Shown here: in pieces, positions 35,871-42,845 of the stretch
How the letters are laid out: the number at the start of each line of letters is the position of its first letter
Position numbering within the stretch: the first letter of the stretch is position 1
Source: Candidatus Faecalibacterium faecipullorum
Lineage (GTDB): Bacteria > Bacillota > Clostridia > Oscillospirales > Ruminococcaceae
Direction: 5' to 3'
Length of the DNA stretch: 45,865 nt
Assembly: GCA_019118985.1 (NCBI GenBank)
Contig: DWXX01000044.1
Span: forward strand, 1 to 45,865
Position numbers and translations under genes: made by a program
The notes under the pieces: model-generated
The model's input: the letters and a program-made list of their open reading frames with translations, nothing else
Told to the model about the DNA's origin: nothing
Databases searched by the model: none

Positions 35871-37343
35871 TCACCAGAACCAATACCTCTTTTTGACCAC
35901 GATATAGACCACGACGATGGCCAGCAGGGCGACCCCCGCGGCGGCCAGCGCATAGAGATTCACGTGGATGAAGGTGAGCGTCTCGTTGGTCAGCAGATAG
36001 CGGCCGGCGGTGTCGGTGGTGATCACCCCGCCGTCGTAGCTGTTCAGGTACTGCCACTGCCCGGTGGCCTCATTGTACAGGTAGAGGCGGCTGTACCCGG
36101 CGTTGTCGCCGGTGACGGTCAGGCTGACGGTGCAGGGCATCGCGCCGCCGTCGTTGAGGGCAAACTCCACCCCATCCTGGTCGGCGCTGGGGGCAAAGGC
36201 GACCAGGGTGTCCACCACGTTCTGGGTGTTGCGGATGGCGCTGCCGTCGATGGTCAGGATATAGCCCGCGCCGGTGATGTTCATGGTCTTGCCGGTGCGG
36301 CGCAGCGCGTCCAGCATCTCAGAGGTGACGGTGGGGATATCCGCCTGCTCGAGGTTGACCAGCTCCCCCTGGGCGTCGTTGATCTGCCGGACGATGGGGT
36401 CGTCCGAGGGCGTCTCGCCGCTGCCGGGGGTGCTGCTGCCCCCATTGGAGGAGGCGCCCCCATCCGGGCTGCTGGAGGCCGCCCCGCCCTGGTTGACGAT
36501 GACCGTCACCATGCTGAGGGAGTCCCCGTTGGAGACCACGATGGAGGTGGACCCCACCCCCGCCGCCGTCACCGTGCCGCCGCCGCTGACGGTGGCCACG
36601 CTGGTGTCGCTGGAGCGGAAGGTGAGGGCCTGCGGCGCGCTGGAGGGCGAGACGCTGCCGGTGATCCGGGCTGTCTCGCCCGGCTTGAGGACCAGATAGT
36701 TGGTGTTCAGGTGGATGCCGTCGGTAGGGATATAGACGGTGACGTCCACCGTGCGGACGATGTCGCCGCAGGTGACGGTGATGGTGGCGCTGCCGCGGCC
36801 CACCGCCGTCACCCGGCCGAAGTTGTTGACCGACGCCACCGCCTCGTTGGAGGAGGCGAAGGTGACGTTGGCGGTGGCGGCCGCCGACGACGGGCTGACC
36901 GACACCGAAATGGTGGCCACGTCCCCCAGGGCGATCTCGTCTGCCGAGATGGCGGCGTCCATATCCGCCACCACGGTGGACGGGTCGGGCAGGACGGTGA
37001 TGTCGTAGTAGATGGTCACGTCGCCGGCGGTGGCCGACACCCGGGTCGAGCCCACCGACGCCGCCCCGATCAGGCCGTCCTGGCCGATCTGGACGATGCT
37101 GATGTCCTCAGAGGCGAAGGTCACCGTCTTGTTGTGGGCGTCCTCGGGCAGGACCACCGGCTTGAGCTGCTGGGTGGTGCCCACCACCATCTCGGCGTCG
37201 TAGGCGCCGGGGTCGATGCTCTCCACCTGCACCCGGCCGAAGGGCCAGGACGGCAGGTGGAGCGCGCCGGCAGGCAGGGCCGCGCCGGCGGCCAGGGCGG
37301 CCAGCAGCAGCAGCGCCGCCAGCCGTTTTGTCAGATGCTTCAT
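35871..37343 (-). CDS. Big2-repeat surface protein with C-terminal membrane anchor
   Basis: A 490-residue exported protein. It has a signal peptide (MKHLTKRLAALLLLAALAAGAALPAGA) and a short linker, then three Ig-like Big2-type repeats of about 80 residues with recurring S..V.V S-ATAG/VGRGSATITVT and AGVGSTSIVVS ends. A Ser/Gly/Pro-rich linker (about 287-312) follows, then a C-terminal domain of about 140 residues ending YLLTNETLTFIHVN, and one membrane helix (YALAAAGVALLAIVVVYIVV) with a basic KKRYWFW tail. It lies 27 nt behind the HlyD-like gene and is the last gene of the peptide-export island. Role unknown: possibly a wall-side scaffold, receptor or producer-protection protein (inference). 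Confidence 0.8.
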   Translation of the reverse strand: MKHLTKRLAALLLLAALAAGAALPAGALHLPSWPFGRVQVESIDPGAYDAEMVVGTTQQLKPVVLPEDAHNKTVTFASEDISIVQIGQDGLIGAASVGSTRVSATAGDVTIYYDITVLPDPSTVVADMDAAISADEIALGDVATISVSVSPSSAAATANVTFASSNEAVASVNNFGRVTAVGRGSATITVTCGDIVRTVDVTVYIPTDGIHLNTNYLVLKPGETARITGSVSPSSAPQALTFRSSDTSVATVSGGGTVTAAGVGSTSIVVSNGDSLSMVTVIVNQGGAASSSPDGGASSNGGSSTPGSGETPSDDPIVRQINDAQGELVNLEQADIPTVTSEMLDALRRTGKTMNITGAGYILTIDGSAIRNTQNVVDTLVAFAPSADQDGVEFALNDGGAMPCTVSLTVTGDNAGYSRLYLYNEATGQWQYLNSYDGGVITTDTAGRYLLTNETLTFIHVNLYALAAAGVALLAIVVVYIVVKKRYWFW

Positions 37344-37370
37344 GTCATACCTCGCTGCGGACAGGTTTAC

Positions 37371-38486
37371 TCAGCGTACTAAAACGCCCAAAGCCTCCAG
37401 CGCGTACTGGAAGTAGGTCACCTCGTCGTACTGGACCCGGGCGGTCACGCTCATGCCGTTGGCGAGGTCCACCTGGTCGCCGCTCTTGCTGATCAGGTAG
37501 GTGCTGTCCGGCTTGACGGTCACTTTATAGAAGGAGGTGTTGTTGGCTGTGGTCACGTCGCTGTCGATGGCGGTGACGGTGCCGGTCAGGGTGCCGTAGG
37601 CGGTCTGCGCCAGGCCGGTGATGGCGATGGTGCAGGGGTCGCCGACGTCCAGCAGGGGTCGGTCGCTGAGGGTGGCGTAGGCCACGATCTCATAGTCGGC
37701 GTTCTCGCTGGCGACGGTGGCAAGCACCGAGCCCGCCGACAGCACCATCCCGACGCTGTAGGGGGTGTCCATGTGGATGACGCCGGAGGTGGGCGCGTAG
37801 ATGTAGTAATCGTTGGCGCCGGTGCTCAGCGCGTCCAGCTGGGAGCGGAGGTTCTCGATGTTGGCCTGCACGCTGCTGACGTTCTGCGCCGCCGACTGCA
37901 GGGCGGAGTAATAGATCTGCTCCAGCTCGCTCTGGTTCTGCTCCATCATGGTCTGGATCTGCGCCTCGGTGTAGCCGGCGGCGCGGTAGGCAGACGAGTC
38001 GAAGGTGTGCTGCGCCACCTGGCTCTGGTAGCTCTCGTACTGGTAGTAATAGGTCTGGTCGGCGGGGTCCGACTCGCTGAAATAGTTGGTGTTGTCCTGG
38101 ATGGACTGGATCAGCTTGTTGTACTGGTCCAGCTGGGTCTGGTAGATGGCGAGCTGGTTTTCCAGCTGGCTGCGCTGGATGTCGATGTCGGTGCTCTTGA
38201 CATGGGCGATCAGGTCGCCCTGCTCGACATAGCTGCCCTCTGAGATGGTCAGCTCGGTGATCTGGCCCGAATAGGACGACATGATGTAGGTCTTGTTGGC
38301 AGACTGCACCGACCCCTGCAGCTGGCTGATGTAGATGCGGGGGGTGACGGTGCTCCATGCCACAAGGCCGACCATCAGCGCCGCCACGATGAGCAGCAGA
38401 GCGTACCCGTAGGGGGGCAGCTTTTTCTCCATCATGATGCGGCGGTCCTGCAGGTCGTAGAGGTTGGTGACTTTCAGGTTGGTCAT
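37371..38486 (-). CDS. HlyD-family membrane fusion protein (peptide exporter accessory subunit)
   Basis: 371 residues. A short cytoplasmic N-terminus and one membrane helix (YGYALLLIVAALMVGLVAWSTVTP) are followed by the first half of a lipoyl-like barrel (YIMSSYSGQITELTISEGSYVEQGDLIAHVKS). Then comes a long coiled-coil hairpin (about 85-210, Gln/Tyr/Ser-rich), the second half (APTSGVIHMDTPYSVGMVLSAGSVLATVASE) and beta-barrel/proximal domains (VGDPCTIAITGLAQTAYGTLTGTVTAIDSD). Gram-positive proteins of this type work beside C39-ABC exporters of double-glycine peptides (for example ComB/BlpB). ATG 38486 is preferred because GAAGGACT lies just upstream; the longer frame falls inside the preceding gene. 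Confidence 0.85.
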   Translation of the reverse strand: MTNLKVTNLYDLQDRRIMMEKKLPPYGYALLLIVAALMVGLVAWSTVTPRIYISQLQGSVQSANKTYIMSSYSGQITELTISEGSYVEQGDLIAHVKSTDIDIQRSQLENQLAIYQTQLDQYNKLIQSIQDNTNYFSESDPADQTYYYQYESYQSQVAQHTFDSSAYRAAGYTEAQIQTMMEQNQSELEQIYYSALQSAAQNVSSVQANIENLRSQLDALSTGANDYYIYAPTSGVIHMDTPYSVGMVLSAGSVLATVASENADYEIVAYATLSDRPLLDVGDPCTIAITGLAQTAYGTLTGTVTAIDSDVTTANNTSFYKVTVKPDSTYLISKSGDQVDLANGMSVTARVQYDEVTYFQYALEALGVLVR

Positions 38487-38490
38487 ACGG

Positions 38491-38946
38491 TCAGTCCTTC
38501 TCCATAAAGACATCCACGACGGCCTCGTCGTCGTCCTGGCTGACAAAGATGGTGTAGACGCTGTTGGCGGTCTTGATGTCATGCTCGAAGGCATAGATGT
38601 TCAGCTTCTGGCCGGCCAGGTCGTTGCGGTTCATGGGGCCGACGTAGTGGGCGTACAGGCAGTTGCGCACCCGCAGCAGGGCGTCCATGTGGTACTGGGG
38701 GTCCAGCCGGGTGATCATCTGGTTGGCCTGGCGCATGATGTACATCTGGGGCTCGGGCTTGGGGCCCTTGGTGACCACCACATGCTGGATCAGCGGGCCG
38801 ATGGGCTGGGCGTTGTGGCTGCGGACAAAATTCTCCATCTGGGTGACGATCAGGGGGATATTGCCAAACTCCTCAGGCATGATGCGGCGGCTGAGCACGT
38901 TGGTCAGCTTGAGGGTCTTTGCTTCGCTTACGACAATTTCATTCAT
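38491..38946 (-). CDS. GyrI-like (AraC effector-binding-like) small protein
   Basis: 151 residues. The pattern of beta strands and helices matches the GyrI-like/SOUL-like fold used as a small-molecule binding domain. Relevant segments are VLSRRIMPEEFGNIPLIVTQMENFVRSHNAQPIGPLIQHVVV, then MDALLRVRNCLYAHYVGPMNRNDLAGQKLNIYAFEHDI and YTIFVSQDDDEAVVDVFMEKD. No DNA-binding domain is attached. It is co-directional with, and 4 nt from, the HlyD-like gene, in an island for peptide export, which is unusual company for this fold. It could be a sensor, an immunity factor or a binding partner of the exported peptides. Family call moderate. Confidence 0.5.
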   Translation of the reverse strand: MNEIVVSEAKTLKLTNVLSRRIMPEEFGNIPLIVTQMENFVRSHNAQPIGPLIQHVVVTKGPKPEPQMYIMRQANQMITRLDPQYHMDALLRVRNCLYAHYVGPMNRNDLAGQKLNIYAFEHDIKTANSVYTIFVSQDDDEAVVDVFMEKD

Positions 38947-39086
38947 AGTGTTTCACCTGTTCATGTAATCTATGCTGTGCAGCGGCAGGAATGTGCGCAG
39001 TGCAGCAGGCAAGGGCGGACGGCGACCGGCGCGCGCTCGCAGCCCGCCTTTGCCTGCCGCGCCCGGTGGGCACGACAGACGCCGCA

Positions 39087-39129
39087 TAAAAATAAGGTGC
39101 GCCAGGAGGTACTTGCCTCCTGGCACACC
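39087..39129 (-). terminator. Internal terminator after the leader-peptide genes
   Basis: On the minus strand, GGTGTGCCAGGAGG (39129-39116) pairs over 14 bp with CCTCCTGGCGCACC (39109-39096), loop 6 nt, then TTATTTTTA. It separates the exporter and peptide genes from the three accessory genes and probably lowers expression of the latter. The rest of the gap 38947-39086 shows no convincing promoter. Confidence 0.88.
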
Positions 39130-39154
39130 ATAACGAGGCATTTTGATCTGCCCC

Positions 39155-39174
39155 GACCCCGTGGGGGCGGGGTC
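39155..39174. other. Stem-loop without T tract
   Basis: Perfect GACCCCG (39155-39161) with CGGGGTC (39168-39174), 6-nt loop, between the last peptide gene and the internal terminator. It might protect the 3' end of the peptide mRNA. Confidence 0.5.
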
Positions 39175-39232
39175 AGACTAAAATACACTTGCAATCGAGA
39201 TTAGAGCTGAAGCTCCGACTCAACCGGATCGA

Positions 39233-39595
39233 TTAGCCCTCGTACCACTCGACAGAGTAGCCGGCCTTCGCACTGTCAGTGCCCAGGCTGTAGATGGTAG
39301 CAATACCAGCAACTACCTGCATGGCAGTGTTGAAGAAGTCCATATTGGCAACCTTCGCGTTCATGGCAGTGCCGATGTCGCCGAACGCATAGTGGGTGCC
39401 AAAAGTGGTGCCCAGAATGCAGCTGACAAAGCTGCCCAGGAAGGTGTTGCCAATGATCTTGATCAGGTTGGTGCCGAAGGTGCGCCAATTCTCGGAGGTC
39501 ATGACCGGGGGCAGAACGTCCGCGATCACACCGCCGCCAGTGACATAAGTCAGCTCATCCTCTGCCATTACTGCGTAATTTGCAGGAAAGGTCAT
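39233..39595 (-). CDS. Double-glycine leader peptide A (bacteriocin-like), 120 residues
   Basis: A ribosomally made precursor with a 21-residue leader MTFPANYAVMAEDELTYVTGG, the ELxxVxGG type cut by C39 peptidases. The predicted mature part has about 99 residues: a polar start (GVIADVLPPVMTSENWRTFGTNLIKIIGNT), a hydrophobic Gly-rich helix (FLGSFVSCILGTTFG) and a second hydrophobic helix (FFNTAMQVVAGIATIYSLGT), with one Cys, so no disulfide or obvious modification. This is long for a class II bacteriocin. AAAGGTGG lies 7 nt before the ATG. It follows the paralogue by 42 nt. The leader and first 30 mature residues are shared with that paralogue and the rest diverges. Antimicrobial or signal function is inferred. 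Confidence 0.8.
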   Translation of the reverse strand: MTFPANYAVMAEDELTYVTGGGVIADVLPPVMTSENWRTFGTNLIKIIGNTFLGSFVSCILGTTFGTHYAFGDIGTAMNAKVANMDFFNTAMQVVAGIATIYSLGTDSAKAGYSVEWYEG

Positions 39596-39637
39596 GATGA
39601 ACCACCTTTCTTAATTAGAATGTTTCTGACTTATATC

Positions 39638-40015
39638 TTAGTAAGTGGTGCCGTCGATCTTGACAACCTTGTCGTTGTGCAGGGTCTTGGCAGCGTTGAT
39701 GCCCAGGGTGTAGATGGCAGCAGCGGCGCCAACCCAGGACAGAACGGTGTTGCCGATGTCGTTGGGATCCCAGTAAGCCTCTTCCAGCTTAGCGCCCAGA
39801 GCGTCAGCAGAAGCATGGCCGCCGAACAGAACGCCGATGGTGGAGCTCAGCAGGGTGGGGATGGTGGTGTTGCCGATGATGGTGATCAGGTTGGTGCCGA
39901 AGGTGCGCCAGTTAGCGCTGTTCATGACGGCGGGGAAAGCATCCCAAATGTTACCGCCAGTGACGTAGGTCAGTTCGTTCTCAGCAATAGCCGAGTAGTT
40001 TGCAGGCATCATCAT
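39638..40015 (-). CDS. Double-glycine leader peptide B (bacteriocin-like), 125 residues
   Basis: Paralogue of the downstream 120-residue peptide. The leader is MMMPANYSAIAENELTYVTGG. The mature part has about 104 residues: NIWDAFPAVMNSANWRTFGTNLITIIGNT (shared block), a hydrophobic stretch with GVLFGG, an acidic middle (AKLEEAYWDPNDIG), a second hydrophobic helix (TVLSWVGAAAAIYTLG) and a charged end (LHNDKVVKIDGTTY); no Cys. AGGGAG lies about 9 nt before the ATG. It lies 109 nt behind the exporter gene, across two 14-bp palindromes. Two precursor genes in tandem suggest a two-peptide bacteriocin or a diversified pair. Confidence 0.8.
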   Translation of the reverse strand: MMMPANYSAIAENELTYVTGGNIWDAFPAVMNSANWRTFGTNLITIIGNTTIPTLLSSTIGVLFGGHASADALGAKLEEAYWDPNDIGNTVLSWVGAAAAIYTLGINAAKTLHNDKVVKIDGTTY

Positions 40016-40066
40016 AATGAATTACTCCCTTCAAATGATTGAAACGAAAATCTTTCGGCCGCCAAA

Positions 40067-40115
40067 CGGTTGCGCAACCGCCTGGTAACCATTTATGTAA
40101 CCGGGTGCGCACCCG
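40067..40115. promoter_or_regulatory. Two near-identical 14-bp palindromes between exporter and peptide genes
   Basis: CGGTTGCGCAACCG (40067-40080) and CGGGTGCGCACCCG (40102-40115) are each perfectly palindromic, share the core GGNTGCGCANCC and have centres 35 bp apart. Two GGTTAC copies (minus strand) at a 12-bp period lie between them. Either paired operators for a dimeric regulator or two small RNA hairpins with GCGC loops. No T tract follows, so they are not terminators. Confidence 0.6.
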
Positions 40116-40124
40116 ATTGCACCT

Positions 40125-42455
40125 TTAATACGTCATCGAGTCGTCATCGTCCTCTTCATCCGGGGCGGCCGTCTCGACAACGGGCTGTTTGGGCTCTTCC
40201 CGCTTGCGGAAGATGCCCTGCTGCAGGTTCCAGAGGGCGAAGTATTTGCCTTCTTTCGCCATCAGCTCATCGTGGGTACCCTGCTCCACAATGCGGCCCT
40301 CTTCCATGACCAGGATCTGGTCGCAGCCGCGGACGGTGGACAGGCGGTGGGCGACGATCAGCATCGAACGGTCGGCCAGCTGGTTGTAGATCATGTCAAA
40401 AATGGCATTCTCTGTGGCGAAGTCGAGGTTCGAGGTAGATTCGTCCAGAATATAGAGGTTCGAGTCTTTCAAAAAGGCCCGCGCCAGGGCGATGCGCTGC
40501 TTTTCACCGCCGGACAGGCCGTTGCCGGCTTCTTCCAGGTAGGTGTAGTACTGCAGCGGCAGCTTGCGGATAAACTCGTGCGCGTCCGCCTTTTTGGCGG
40601 CTTCCTTGACTTCATCGATCTTCGCGTCGGGGCGGGAGATGCGGATGTTGTCAAAGATGGTCTTGCTGAAAAGCTCGATGTTCTGCGGGACATAGGAGAT
40701 GGCGCGCCGGACCGAATCATTGGAATATTCGTTCAGGTTGACGCCGTTCACCCTGATCTCACCTGACTCCGGCTCGTAATATTTTAGCAGGAGCTTGGTG
40801 ATGGTGGACTTGCCGCTGCCCGAAGAGCCCACCAGCGCCACCTTCTTCCCCGCGGGGATGGTGAAGGAGACGTGGTCCAGCGCCGGGTTGCGGTTGCCGT
40901 ACCGGAAGGTGACGTCGCGGAATTCGATGTCGCCCTCGATCTGCTCAAGCTCGGTGTGCTCGCGCTCGTCGTCCTGCTCGGCTTTGTAGTCCATAATCTC
41001 GGTCAGGCGCTTCATCGAGATGGAAGCCTCCTGGATCTGCAGCTGCAGGTTGACAAGGTTATTCACCGGGCTGGTGAAATAGCTGGAAAGTGTGCTGAAC
41101 GCCATGAAGGAGCCGAGGGTCATATCCCCGTTCAGCACCTGGCTGATGCCTACATAGGTGGTCAGCATCGAGAAGCCGGTGGAGATCAGGCTGGTCAGCA
41201 GCGACTGCGTTGTGGACAGCTTGCTGGACCGGATGCTGATCTTGAGGCTCTTGATATACTCGCGCTCAAGGCGTTCGAGCTCGTTGTCCTCGCCGGCGTT
41301 GCACTTGATGGTCTCGATGCCGCGCAGCCCCTCGATCATCTGGCTGTTGAGGATGGACGCCTGCTGCATGGTCTCTTCGTTGATCTTCTTGTAGGGGCGC
41401 CGGTAGACCAGCACCAGCAGGATGCTGACCAGCGTCATGAACAGCGCGATCGAGAAGAGGGTGGCGTTCATCCTGAACAGGATGATGCCGGTGATGACCG
41501 CCATCGAGATGTCCATGATCAGACTCAGCGCAATGCTTGTGAAGATGGACTTGATGGTGTTGGCGTCGGAGTAGCGGGTGGTGATATCGCCCGTTTTGCG
41601 TGTGGCGAAGAACTTCATGGGCAGCTTGTAGATGTGCCCGAAGTAGCCCAGCATCATGGGGATATCTATCTTAATGGACAGATGGACCAGAATCCACTGC
41701 CGCACGAAGGTGACGAATGCGGAGGTAATGCTGACCACGCTGAATACCAAAATCAGCGTCACCAGCAGGTTCTGCAGCCCGTAGGGCAGCACCTCGTCCA
41801 TCAAGATCTTGTTGAACAGCGAGGACGCGATGCCCAGTATGGTCAGCAGCACCGAGCTGAGGATGGCGTAGGCGAACAGCTTCTTCTGCGGCCAAAGCAG
41901 GTTGACGTACCGCTTGAAGATGCTGCCCTGCTCCACTTTGCCGGGCTGAAAGTCAGCCGTCGGGTTCAAAAGCAGCAGCACGCCGGTAAAGTTCTTGTAG
42001 AATTCGTCCAGGGTCATCCGGCGCAGCTCGGTGCCGGGGTCGCCCACCACGACGTATTCCTTGTCCTTGTATTTCTCACCGGTCTTTTCGGCCTTCTCCT
42101 TGGCTTCGGTCACGCTCAGCATATGCTTGCGGCGCGCGCCTTCGTCCGGGATGGTGGTCTTTTTGAACACCACCACAAAGTGGGTCAGGCCCTGGTCGGT
42201 GATCTCCTGCGCGATGCAGGGCAGGGTAAAGTCGCTTAAAAAGTTTTCGCGGTCCACCCGCACGGCGGCGGTGGTGAACCCCAGTTCGTTTGCGGCCTTC
42301 TGCAGGCCGACGAGGTTTGTGCCCTTCAGGTCGGTGCCCATCATATCACGCAGCCGCGTGATGGTGATTTCCTTTCTGTAATGGAGGCACACCATCGCGA
42401 GACAGGCGGCCGCGCAATCTGTGGTGTCGTGCTGCCGCACATACGTATAGCGCAT
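40125..42455 (-). CDS. Peptidase-containing ABC transporter (C39-ABC) for double-glycine peptides
   Basis: A 776-residue exporter that cuts leaders after GG and exports the peptide. The C39 peptidase has catalytic Cys14 (TTDCAAACLAMV), His92 (LTHFVVVF) and Asp139 (VVVGDPG), so it looks active. Between His and Asp there are about 30 extra, highly charged residues (near 99-133) compared with ComA-type domains. A six-helix membrane domain spans about 165-450. The nucleotide-binding domain has GSSGSGKST, signature LSGGEKQRIALARAF and Walker B LYILDEST. ATG 42455 has AAAGGAAA about 7 nt upstream. It is the first gene of the island, followed by the two leader peptides; the HlyD-like protein is its likely partner. 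Confidence 0.95.
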   Translation of the reverse strand: MRYTYVRQHDTTDCAAACLAMVCLHYRKEITITRLRDMMGTDLKGTNLVGLQKAANELGFTTAAVRVDRENFLSDFTLPCIAQEITDQGLTHFVVVFKKTTIPDEGARRKHMLSVTEAKEKAEKTGEKYKDKEYVVVGDPGTELRRMTLDEFYKNFTGVLLLLNPTADFQPGKVEQGSIFKRYVNLLWPQKKLFAYAILSSVLLTILGIASSLFNKILMDEVLPYGLQNLLVTLILVFSVVSITSAFVTFVRQWILVHLSIKIDIPMMLGYFGHIYKLPMKFFATRKTGDITTRYSDANTIKSIFTSIALSLIMDISMAVITGIILFRMNATLFSIALFMTLVSILLVLVYRRPYKKINEETMQQASILNSQMIEGLRGIETIKCNAGEDNELERLEREYIKSLKISIRSSKLSTTQSLLTSLISTGFSMLTTYVGISQVLNGDMTLGSFMAFSTLSSYFTSPVNNLVNLQLQIQEASISMKRLTEIMDYKAEQDDEREHTELEQIEGDIEFRDVTFRYGNRNPALDHVSFTIPAGKKVALVGSSGSGKSTITKLLLKYYEPESGEIRVNGVNLNEYSNDSVRRAISYVPQNIELFSKTIFDNIRISRPDAKIDEVKEAAKKADAHEFIRKLPLQYYTYLEEAGNGLSGGEKQRIALARAFLKDSNLYILDESTSNLDFATENAIFDMIYNQLADRSMLIVAHRLSTVRGCDQILVMEEGRIVEQGTHDELMAKEGKYFALWNLQQGIFRKREEPKQPVVETAAPDEEDDDDSMTY

Positions 42456-42545
42456 AGATGTTTCCTTTACAAGAGATACACGGGGCGAAGGGCCGCCATC
42501 TCTTTGAGAATGTATGATGATTTTATTCCAATGGACTATGGACAC

Positions 42546-42574
42546 ATTCTATCATATTCCGCTCAAATTCACAA
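42546..42574 (-). promoter_or_regulatory. Promoter of the peptide-export island
   Basis: Minus strand TTGTGA (42574-42569), 17-bp spacer, TAGAAT (42551-42546) with an extended -10 TG. The leader to ATG 42455 is about 85 nt. Confidence 0.72.
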
Positions 42575-42646
42575 GAGGAAAATTGTTCCGCACTTTGCCA
42601 GTTCAGGCAGAATCAGGGCGGTTTTTGCGATGTGCCCGCGCCAGTG

Positions 42647-42808
42647 AAACAAAAGGGGGTAACCCTGCAGCAGCACGCAGTCCCCTGCTTTGCCCTGCCC
42701 CTGCGGAGAAACAGGACAAAGCAGAGGTCAGCTGCTATCAAAAGAAGGGAGCGCCTACCCTTTGATCAAGGTGCTGCAGCCTTAAAAGCCGTCAAGCTCT
42801 TAAAGCTC
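42647..42808 (-). ncRNA. Candidate structured small RNA, about 160 nt
   Basis: No gene covers this stretch. A promoter (42815-42843) points into it and a stem plus T-rich tract (42647-42654) ends it. Within it: a 16-bp stem with two G-U pairs (42712-42727 with 42682-42697, loop 14 nt), a second stem (ATCAAAAGAAGGG 42737-42749 against CCCTTTGAT 42758-42766) and a closing 8-bp helix (CTGCAGCA 42665-42672 with TGCTGCAG 42772-42779). That is a three-way junction. I do not recognise a known RNA family. It is independent of the exporter promoter. Confidence 0.5.
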
Positions 42809-42814
42809 AAGTGT

Positions 42815-42843
42815 AGTTTACCACAATGCGACAGTTTCTTCAA
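42815..42843 (-). promoter_or_regulatory. Promoter of the candidate small RNA
   Basis: Minus strand TTGAAG (42843-42838), 17-bp spacer, TAAACT (42820-42815). It would start near 42808. Confidence 0.55.
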
Positions 42844-42845
42844 GG

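Noticed and set aside
39631..39816. Small frames opposite or within the leader-peptide genes
   Set aside because: No ribosome binding site, and composition fits an out-of-frame reading of the peptide genes.
42647..42808. 6S RNA identity for the candidate small RNA
   Set aside because: The folding looks like a three-way junction closed by a short helix, not a long rod with a central open bubble. I left it unnamed.
42780..42815. LytTR-type direct repeats (AAGCTC-TTA-AAGCTC) upstream of the export island
   Set aside because: The spacing and sequence do not fit the known pairs of 9-bp repeats with 10-12 bp gaps, and the repeat lies at the start of the candidate RNA rather than at the island promoter.
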